DNA of 64,000 bases, taken from the NCBI GenBank assembly GCA_007115705.1, contig QXEO01000222.1, positions 4,591,176 to 4,655,175 of the forward strand, read 5' to 3'. The position numbers and the translations under genes were made by a program. The notes below the pieces were generated by a model. It was not told the origin of the DNA and ran no database searches. It saw only the letters and a list, made by a program, of their open reading frames with translations. Positions 56,005 to 64,000 of the stretch are shown here, piece by piece (position 1 is the stretch's first letter; each line of letters begins with the position of its first letter). This stretch comes from Dactylis glomerata. Taxonomy: Eukaryota; Streptophyta; Magnoliopsida; Poales; Poaceae.

Positions 56005-56784
56005 TTAAATCTTCTCTGGGTTTGCCTCTATTCCTCCTGCTGATACCAAGAACCCCAAAAGTTGTCCTGCTGATACGCCGAAGGAACACTTTGTCGGGTT
56101 AAGCTTGAGCTTGTATCTGCTCAGGTTGTCGAAGGTTTCTGCCAAGTCGCTGATTAAAGATTTCTCTTCTCTTGTCGTGATGACTACATCATCAATGTAT
56201 ACTTGAATATTGCATCCTATTTGGCTTCCGAGGAAATTTTGCATCATCCGTTGATAGGTTGCTCCTGCATTTTTTAGGCCGAATGGCATTACTTGGTAGC
56301 AAAACACTCCGTATGGTGTGATGAATGTCGTTTTTTCTTCATCCTCTTTCTTCAACTTGATCTGATTGCAACCAGAATATGAGTCCAAAAACGAAAGCCT
56401 CGCGCATCCCGCTGTTGAATCGATTATCTGATCGATGCGGGGTAGAGGGAAGGGATCTTTTGGACAATGCTTATTGAGAGATGTGTAGTCGACACATACT
56501 CTTTGTACGTCTGTGTTCTTCTTTGGTACTATGACTGGGTTCGACACCCAACTTGAAGTTTTGATTTCTCTGATAAATCCGGCATTTTCTAGCCTGTGCA
56601 ACTCTGATGCTATCGCCTTCCTTTTAGGTTCATCGAATCGTCGCAATGGCTGCTTGACTGGCTTTGCCTTGGGATCTACGTTTAATGCGTGCTCGACGAG
56701 TTCCCTGGGAACCCCTGGCATGTCTGATGGACACCAGGCGAAGATTTCCCAGAGCTCACGGAGGAACTCGATGAGCGCGCTTTC
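56005..56784 (-). pseudogene. Reverse transcriptase of element D
   Basis: RT core with all main blocks: VIVPKKNTDVQRVCVDYTSL, LSFLDSYSGCNQI, VMPFGLKNAGATYQRMM and the catalytic VYIDDVVI. It is open from the stop at 56785 to 56005, so this domain itself is intact, but it is cut off from the flanking domains by nonsense codons. Confidence 0.92.
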
Positions 56785-57591
56785 CTATGCGGGATCCAAG
56801 TTCACCGCAATTGATGTCGTCTTGTTTGCGTCTGTAGGATGGACTTGAATTTTCTTCGAGTCCTGAGACGTGTCGAAAGCCTGATCTGGCAGGGATCGAC
56901 CAATGTCGGGTAGTACATTGTGATCCGTTTCTCCTTTTAACCTCTCGTACTCTGCTGTCATGCCGAAGGTTTGCGCCATCCTGTTGAACTCCCTGTCGCA
57001 TGTATTAGCTACTTCAAAGCTCCCTTGTACTGTAATCGTTCCATTGGGCCCTGGAATTTTTAACGTAAGATACACGTAGTGTGGTACTGCCATGAATTTT
57101 GCAAATGCTGGGCGCCCCAGGATTGCATGATATTGCGACGGCCAGTCCATTACTTCAAATTCCAGTTTCTCTTTTCGGTAGTTTCCGCTATTGCCGAAGC
57201 AGACATCGAGTTCTATTCTTCCCAAAGGATGGTTTGCAGCTCCTGGTACTATCCCATGGAAAGAGCAATCTGTTGGCTTCAGACTCGTTAGCGAGATGCA
57301 CATTGCATTTAGGGTTCTGGCATATATTAAGTTTATGCCACTCTCTGTATCCATGAACACTCTTCCGATGTCGTATCCTCCTATTTGTGCCTTTAAAACC
57401 ATAGGCGAGTGACCTGGCCTGGGAACTTTCCTCGGGTGGTCTGCTCTGCTGAACTTGACTGGTTGCTCTGACCATCGTAGGTACTCTGTGGTGGCTGGTG
57501 GTGATAATATTGCTAGGTTGACTTGCCTGGATATGCTCTTTCGTTCTTTCTTCGACTTGGGCACCGGTTGAATCATAGTTGATATATACAC
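56785..57591 (-). pseudogene. Protease of element D, degenerate active site
   Basis: Same order as the protease part of E (QPVPKSKKERKS, PVKFSRADHP, FMDTESGINLIY, AILGRPAFAKFM). The active-site triad reads Asp-Thr-Glu instead of Asp-Thr/Ala-Gly. An in-frame TAG at 56785-56787 separates it from RT. Confidence 0.88.
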
Positions 57592-59702
57592 TTTTGACTA
57601 TAGGTGCCTTGCTAGCCTTTGCATTTGATATCCTTGACTTCTGTGTCTCTCTCCTTGCTTCCCTTCTTGTTTTAAGCCCATGGCGCTTTGCAACCTTAAG
57701 AATGTTCTGCAGTCCTTCATCTGGTGATTTGAGACCCTCTTCCCATCGAGATACGCGTAGTGGATTCGACAGGGTCCGTATAGCATATCCTCGGCCGAAG
57801 GACCAGAGTATCTTGACTTTTCTACTCCTTTTGCCTGAAACCTCCTGCTTTCATATCCTTCCTCTTCTTCTAGTACGTAACCCGCGGCTACCTGTTTTTG
57901 CCTTCCTTGGTTATCCCTGCTGCGATGTCGTCTCCTCTGTCTACTTAGCCTGTCGACTTCTGGTGAACGTCCTCTTTTGTTGTTATACGCGTCCTCTCTA
58001 TCAGCGAATTTGTTGTCTTGTTCCATTAGCTCGGTTACTGTCGTAGGTCTTGTTATTCCTATTTCTTCCACGAGATCTGAGCGACGAAGTCCGTCCGAAA
58101 AGGCGTCTATTGCCATTTCGTCGGGGACATCTTCTGCTAAGTTTTTGATTGTACTCCAGCGTTGTATATAAGAACGTAGCATTTCGCCTTTCCGTTGCAT
58201 ACATGCTTTTACTTCCTCCAGTGACGCTGGGCGCTTGTAGGTGGAACGGAAATTTCTTGTGAATTGACTTTCGAGTTCCCCCAACTTCCGATGGATTCGT
58301 TGGGTAGGGTATTCAACCAGGACCGTGCTGCGCCAGTGAGGTGCAGCTGCAAACTTTGCATTGCAGTCGCCTTTGTTCCCCCCAGTATCTGCACCGCCTG
58401 CAGATAATCCGACAACCATAGGGTAGGTTCTTGTGACCCATCATACTTAGGTTTGTCGTGTGGTAATTTGAATCCTTTAGGTACCCGCATTTTGCGAACC
58501 CTGCGGGTAAAGCATAACGCACCCATATCTTTATCGTCGTCTTCATAATTCTCTTCCCTCCAAGCATGACGCGATTTATTTACTCGAGTTTGTGCTATTA
58601 TACTTCTTGCGTCCTCCTTCCTTTTTTGTCGCCTCTCCTCTTCTGATGACTCACTATACTCGTTATCTGTAAAGTTATATCTGGACTTCTCCTTTTGCTT
58701 TTCCTTGTAGATTGTCGACTTTGTGTCGAGACCTTTTTCCCTAATCTTGCTCTCCACTATTCCGAGGCTTCGTATAGCGGCTCGATGCATACCTTCTCGT
58801 GGATCCCCGGGCTCTGTCCTGGTGGTTAGTAAATATGCTTGTGCTGCTACTAACGCTGCTTCTGGCGTTTCTTGTATGAAGTCATCTTCCTCCTCTTCTA
58901 GCTGTGGGGTAGGGCTTCTTGAGTACCTTTCTTCTCTACCGCGTGCTGTCGCCCCCCTGTTGTGTTTTGGGTCTCCGCGTCTTTCTCTGCTGTATTCTGA
59001 GTCTTCACTATAGTCTTCTCAGTATTCCTCTCTTGACATGCTGTTATTGTTTTGAAAGATCATGTCTTTTTCCTCCCTTAGTTTCTTCCTGTGCTGGTAT
59101 AATGCATACTGATACCCCATTAGAACTTCTCTTCTCGAACCTTCGGGTACTTCTGTACCATGACTGATAGCTGACTTGATCATCCTCCATTCACCAGCCG
59201 AGACATGGACTTTCTCCTTTTCCTTTTTGTTGTGATTTTTTACTTTGTCGACTTGCCTATCGACATTCTCATTTCCTTCGCCATTGTTTTCTTCTTGCAC
59301 TTCAGTGATAATGACGCATAATTGATGTACCTTGGAGACGCCGCTGCTTCCCACGGCGAAGTCCTTTGCGTTGTTGTGCGTCTGACACGCTCTTTCTTCT
59401 GAGTTGAGATTTTCCTGAATTTTGTCGCCTTCTGCGATTGGTGTTTTGTCGAGACTGACCGGTGAGTTTACCTCGTTGGAAGAGCCTTCTGATGACTCTA
59501 ATGTTTCCTCTGTTTCAGGCTTGCTTGCCGACGGATCTGGTTTCGTCGAATCCGAGAGGCGGGATGAACCCGATGGCCCAACGATAATGCTCAGACTTCC
59601 AATGGTTAACTCCATCTCTTGACTTCCGTCGAGTTCTGAACTGTTGTTGTCTAAAAGCGAAAAAGCCGTCGAATTCATGATTCCAACGCCCAAAGTCCCC
59701 AT
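57592..59702 (-). pseudogene. Gag of element D, broken by frameshifts
   Basis: Start ATG 59700-59702 overlaps the primer-binding site. N-terminal part to 59019, then the capsid core in another frame (58209-58790: LQLHLTGAARSWL, SIGSWG), then its continuation in a third frame (57598-58260: FRSTYKRPASLEEVKACM, MLRSYIQRWSTIKN). Around 55-60% alike to the Gag of E by eye; the RS-rich stretch of E is replaced by a Glu/Lys/Arg stretch. Confidence 0.87.
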
Positions 59703-59713
59703 GGTCGGCGCCA
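59697..59713 (-). promoter_or_regulatory. Primer-binding site of element D
   Basis: TGGCGCCGACCATGGGG on the minus strand, 2 bp from the 5' LTR; one base different from that of E. Confidence 0.8.
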
Positions 59714-59715
59714 AT

Positions 59716-60050
59716 TGACGAGGGGTTAACTCGACAAATGTCCTAGATGAAGGACTTAGGATCGGGGAGACAGGGCGTCGGATGAACTCGAAGGTAAAGT
59801 TAGTCGAAATAAGTGTGTGTCGAAAGTAAACTTGGGTGTTCAACCTGGCTTGCTTTCAATCTGCCCTACACCGTCCCCTCCTGGCCCCTATATATAGGTG
59901 GCCAGGTCTCGAGGATCGGGTAGGGTCCGATACAGATTACAATATCGATATACGGTAAGAACTCGTATTCGACTATCATTACAATTGGGCCTAGCTATAC
60001 GGGCCTTAGGGGTACTCAACTAACGGGCTCTATTAACTATACCCTTGTCA
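59716..60050 (-). repeat. 5' LTR of element D (335 bp)
   Basis: TGACGAGGGG...CCCTTGTCA followed by the duplication CCGCC. Confidence 0.93.
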
Positions 60051-61195
60051 CCGCCAGTTTGTGGGCAATAGTGAATCAGGATCTTTCAGGATTTATCCGG
60101 TTGGAAGACACTTGGGTTGCTCCTGCCGTGGCACTAGAACTACGCTCGATGGAGGTAGACGGCCAGGGTTTGCTGGGGAGGTATACTCCACAGGGTAGGC
60201 ACCCATACTAAGGTAGATGGATGGAAGGCTTTGTTCGATTATCCGAACCCCGCATACTTGTGTATGACGGTCCATGGTGGTATCCCGGCAGATTTATCGA
60301 ATCTTGTGGGTAAAGTGTACAACCTATGTAGAGTGAAATCCTATTCGAATAGCCGAGTCCTCGGTCATGGACGGTTGGAATGGTCGCTATCTAGCCCAAT
60401 GTCGGTTTTGTTTTCATAAATGTTTTAAAGAAAAGGAGAATATGCCGGACGGAGTACTCGGAGGGTACTGCCGTGGCACGGTTTTAGTTCGGAGTACTTG
60501 CAGGGTACTGCCGATGGAATGGAGATGGTCATGTGTGATTGACCTGATTATGAAGGAAGGTGGTCATGTTTGATTGACCACCGACTCTCTCTTGAAGAAT
60601 AAATGGGTTCCCCCTTTCCTAGAGATTTTGCTAAAAAGGTTTTCTAAATGTTTTCTTCAATAAGGATATAGAGATGTCGTATGACATGCTATATCGACAG
60701 GATAAAATATGATAGTATAGGGCAAACTAGATTAGAGCCTTTCACCTTGCTACAGTCAAACTGCATGTCAACACTTTCTCTTAGATAGTTTGCGAGTACA
60801 TATCCAAAATGTACTCACGGTTTGTCCCTGGCTATTAACTTGGTCAGATTATGGTGAAGATTATGAGGACGATGGTGAGGAGTTTGACGACGCCGGTGCA
60901 AACTAGGATCCGTCTCCCGGTCAGTCGCCTGTAGGGTAGAGGCACGACACGGGCTACCAACGCTACCATTGTATCCGCTGCAATGTTAGTTGAACTTGTC
61001 CTGCATGGCATTTGAATTCGGCCAAGTGGCCATGTAAGACTATTTGAACTCGTTATGTAATGGATGATGTACCCTGTAATGCCAACTCTATTATGTGGAT
61101 TCACGATGGTCTTCCTAGAATCGTGAATTGTATGCATAACGGGTATCCCAGGTGGTAAGCCGGGGTCCCCACAATTTTCCCCTTATATGTTGCTA

Positions 61196-61369
61196 CTCCC
61201 ACCATTTTTAAATATAAGATGTTTTAGCCTAACATTGGCACACGTGTATCTAGATAATTTTTAGTATATTGGTTCACTCCTTTTGCTTTTAACCTACACA
61301 CTAAAAAATATCTACATATATGCATATCAATGATAGGCTACAACATTTTATATTTTGGAACGGAGGGAG
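61196..61369. mobile_element. Stowaway-like MITE (174 bp)
   Basis: CTCCCACCATTTTTAAATATAAGATGTTTTAGC-type left end (first 10 bases shown by the right end CGGAGGGAG inverted), with TA at 61194-61195 and 61370-61371. The interior is AT-rich and self-complementary. It lies 17 bp outside the right duplication of solo LTR C. Confidence 0.85.
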
Positions 61370-61371
61370 TA

Positions 61372-62060
61372 CATACGAACAATGGTGATGCTAATGTAGG
61401 TTAGCAACAGCGCACTATAGGCCAACGATGGTACTACATTGGTCGATGGCGTTGGTACCATTTGTGGTGGAGGTGCTACAAATGGCAGACGGCGTATCTA
61501 TAAACGGCGGTCACGACTGCTACAAAACATTGCTCGATGTTGCTACCAATAGGAATGTTTTTTTGTTTTTTCTGATACAAGCGAGAATTTGCTACATATT
61601 GATATTTTTGCTGCTACAACAATTATGCGGGGGTGCTACATTAGCATAAATATTTTGCTACCATGTCTTCGGCAAGATTCTCTGGCGAAATTAGTTTTGC
61701 TACATCTGTACAATTTTTCCCCGGCGAGTCTCTGGTGATGTTTCCAAAGAGACAATTTTTTGCTACCATAGTATATATTTTTTGCTACCATGTCTCCAGC
61801 GAGGTCTTCGACGAGTTTTATGAGTTTCGTAGGCGAACCTTTTTTGCTACAATCGTGATTGGTTTTGCTCCAAAAAAAATATTTTTGCTATATTGGTACA
61901 TTATGGAAGCAAAAGTGGAATTCTGGTGGAAATAGATTTTGCTCTAAACAAAACATTTTTTGCTCCATTGATACTTTATGGAAGAAGAAGCTGAATTTGG
62001 AAGGCTAATTTAGACACGTGTCGCGCTCTAGAGGCGGGGGATCCGGGGGAAATATCCCCC
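61372..62060. repeat. AT-rich region with interspersed TGCTAC motifs
   Basis: At least 11 exact TGCTAC motifs, mostly as TTTTTGCTACCA or TTTGCTACA, plus several TTTTGCTCC variants, spaced 20-70 bp apart, all on the plus strand. This style is known from subterminal or internal parts of some Triticeae DNA transposons. No ORF supported. Confidence 0.6.
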
Positions 62061-63250
62061 CGGGGACGCCCATCACTCCCCAAATATAATTCGCGACGTT
62101 ACTTTTTCATTCACTCTTTTTTCATAGTCATAAAACTTCTCTCTTACAATATCACTTTGCCCTCTAAACTTCTATGAGAAAATTTTGTTGTGTGGCCTAA
62201 ACATGCATGTCTTTTTTTCCTTCAAGGAGAGGACGCATATTGCAGAAACACAAAAAAAATGATGACCCATGAAGTAACAAAGAAAAAATCACTAAGGATG
62301 ATTGAAGTTTTTAGTAGTATTCTATTGCGTATTTGGCTATTTGTGTCCGCCTTAATTTGCGAAATGAGTTATCTTAGATTTATTTTGTGAAAAGTTATCT
62401 TAGTTTTCACTAAGATAATAATTCCATTGAATAATACATGAAGACGCGCGCTAGACATCGGTCGGCCCAATCGGCGGACTAGAAATCGATCGTAGGGGCG
62501 TTGTGCGATCGTAATCTGGCGGTCAAAAACAAGTTGTGACATAATTTTGCATTTTAACACTCAAATTTCATTAAATCAACCTGCAGTCCTGGCTTTCTTC
62601 AGCTAAAGTAAAGGGATATATCCCATTGCCCCTGACCATCATAATATTAATATTAAAATGACACGGTGTGATTTACAACTATTACAACACAAATGTTGCA
62701 ACATCTAACAAAAGTAAATGCTACAAAAAATGGTTAAACAACATTATTTTTTGCTACAGATTAATTTACAACAAAAACCTATACCAATTCCAAAAAAAAT
62801 TGCAAAATATTATCACAACAAACCATGTGTTTTTAGCAAATGGAAAAAATGGTCAACAATATTTTGTTTACTACATATTGATTGAAACAAAAACCAACAA
62901 CTACTTCAGTAAAAAATACAAAAGTTTACAACATCAAAATAAATTATTGATTGACAACAAAAATCACCAACTATAAAAATTTGTAATATGTTGAAATAGA
63001 TTATGCAACATTGAAAATATGGGGAAAACATAAACTTGTCGCAAAAAAGTTCTAGAAAACCTTACAACATATCTCGTAATTTCTCAATAAAATTTATGTG
63101 ACTTTGTTATAAATTAGCTAATAGAAACTTGGTCTTGAAACAAATACTTGTTGAGCTAGGGGACTCGCGCGTACAGACGTTGGGCCAAAAGGAGCGGAAG
63201 CATGAGGTAGGGCTAAACGAATTGTGAGAGGGAGGACCGATCGCTCCCCG
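62061..63250. other. AT-rich sequence with ACAACA strings, no gene
   Basis: 62660-62990 is dense in TACAACA/CAACAAAA motifs on the plus strand, including one 102-codon low-complexity ORF rich in Asn, Lys and Tyr that I do not call. A short hairpin TATCTTAG...CTAAGATA lies near 62394-62420. Confidence 0.45.
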
Positions 63251-64000
63251 CCTGATCGGGATCATTTCCCATACACGAAGGACAAATTTGCTGATGCACT
63301 ACACATTAATACACACCACACCGTATAAAAAAAAGCATCGTATCGCTCCCTCTCCTGAACACATCCGCCACCGCCTCCACTTTCGCCTCCACCATAGATC
63401 GGTTCCCCCTCCTCCAGCCGGCCTCGCCATCGTTATGAGGAATAGAGAACCCGATCTATGGGTGGATTTTTTTTATAAATGCAGTGCTTTCGATATATTA
63501 AATTAGGTTTTTGGTTGTCTTCCCGTGGCCTCCGCGTCAATGAAGATAGCATCATCTACAATAAGAGATCTCGGTGCCTTTGTTCGACAACGAGTTCCCT
63601 TTCCCGACGCCAATGGTGGTGATGAAAGATTAAGTTTTTTTAGGTATGAACCTCTGGATTTTGCTTCGCCTGATCAATGGTGACTTTTTCTCATGGTCGC
63701 CGCGAGGAGTATCGTCCTTGCAATATTTGTCCTGGATGCTACGTCTTTGATAATGGTGATTCATATTCTCAGCTCATCAGCAACATCGACAATGCTGTCC
63801 AGTTACTTTTGTCGATGGTGATTGACTACTTTAATGGTCACACGTATACACATAGCCTTGACATTTGTGGTTTAAATTAAAATTATGGAAAAAAATTTGT
63901 TGGTATTTTCAGAGCTATGGTTTGATTGTCCTAAACTGTCTTCAGAAAAATAAAGATATTGTCATGGGAGAAGAAAGAGTTTAAAGATATCAAAGATTTA
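63251..64000 (+). other. Gene-like leader, no supported CDS
   Basis: A TATA-like CGTATAAAAAAAAGC at 63322 is followed by a Cys/His/Pro-rich leader (CACCGCCTCCACTTTCGCC). Downstream ORFs of 67-72 codons have no domain I know, and the window ends. It could be the 5' end of a transposon or gene beyond the window. Confidence 0.3.

Larger units (their letters stand above)
42174..60050 (-). mobile_element. Tat-lineage gypsy retrotransposon D, interrupted by element E
   Basis: 335-bp LTRs (42174-42508, 59716-60050) and the duplication CCGCC (42169-42173, 60051-60055) bound it; without E it is about 8.8 kb. Orientation is minus: primer site at 59697-59713, then gag, protease, RT, RNase H, a second RNase H, integrase (53915-54720), E, the integrase tail (44536-44856), an antisense gene (43542-44129 plus) and the 3' LTR. 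A second RNase H between RT/RNase H and integrase plus an antisense ORF before the 3' LTR are hallmarks of the Tat group. Gag and pol are broken by several frameshifts and stops, so D itself is inactive. Confidence 0.93.
37479..61173 (+). mobile_element. Giant solo LTR C (5.8 kb), split by nested elements D and E
   Basis: Left part 37479-42173 begins TGTAACATCCC; right part 60056-61173 ends GGTCCCCACA. ATTTT flanks both outer ends (37474-37478, 61174-61178), 23.7 kb apart. The right part is clearly related to the LTR of element B in the opposite orientation: GGTAAAGTGTACAACCT, ATTCGAATAGCCG, CGGTCATGGACGGTTGG and TGTCCCTGGCTATTAACTTG are shared in order. There is no primer site, polypurine tract or internal region on either side, so this is a solo LTR left by recombination between two LTRs, later hit by D. 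Its own promoter would be TATAAAT at 39356-39362, followed by a GC-rich leader (39380-40650). Confidence 0.85.

Noticed and set aside
62668..62976. 102-codon ORF rich in Asn, Lys and Tyr
   Set aside because: Low-complexity AT-rich sequence with repeated ACAACA strings; no protein features.
1..64000. CRISPR arrays, rRNA, tRNA genes, bacterial operons
   Set aside because: None seen; tRNA-like strings are primer-binding sites of LTR elements.

Overview
The window looks like a piece of a large, repeat-rich grass genome, most probably Triticeae (wheat, barley, rye, Aegilops). The reasons are Stowaway MITEs ending in CTCCCTCCG-type termini with TA duplications, nested gypsy LTR retrotransposons with grass-type primer sites, PIF/Harbinger relics, and two plant genes of ordinary structure. 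I see no rRNA, tRNA, CRISPR or prokaryotic feature. The assignment is inference from sequence style; no database was searched.

Layout. 775-7790 is a complete minus-strand LTR element (A): 1,648-bp LTRs, target duplication GGGCT, tRNA-Asp-type primer site, no pol. 8476-9129 is a broken PIF/Harbinger transposase. 9130-16095 is intergenic or gene-like sequence with one Stowaway MITE. 16101-27508 is a very young minus-strand element (B) with 4.56-kb LTRs, duplication ATTAG, and an internal region coding only a five-zinc-knuckle Gag-like protein. 29600-30448 is a TAA-flanked MITE just upstream of the gene island.

Gene island (30.5-35.3 kb). A PLS-class PPR gene lies on the plus strand, interrupted by an intron-like 0.6-kb stretch, with a decayed duplicate of its 3' end downstream. 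A complete three-exon gene for a GPI-anchored lipid transfer protein lies on the minus strand. A 1.15-kb TAA-flanked DNA element with a perfect 19-bp hairpin and a gene relic follows.

Russian doll (37.5-61.2 kb). A 5.8-kb solo LTR (C, duplication ATTTT), related to the LTRs of B, was entered by a Tat-lineage gypsy element (D, 42174-60050, duplication CCGCC). D was entered, inside its integrase region, by a second member of the same family (E, 44862-53909, duplication CTCGT). D has RT, RNase H, a second RNase H and integrase, but broken gag and protease, and carries an antisense AT-hook/B3-like gene. E has an intact 1,020-aa Gag-protease ORF but no RT or integrase; in their place it carries an antisense gene whose eight exons keep phase across seven GT-AG introns (Transposase_28-like product, one nonsense codon). 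Introns can survive retrotransposition there because the gene is antisense to the genomic RNA. This D/E pair is the most interesting system in the window.

61.2-64 kb holds one more Stowaway-like MITE and an AT-rich region full of TGCTAC motifs, with no recognisable gene.
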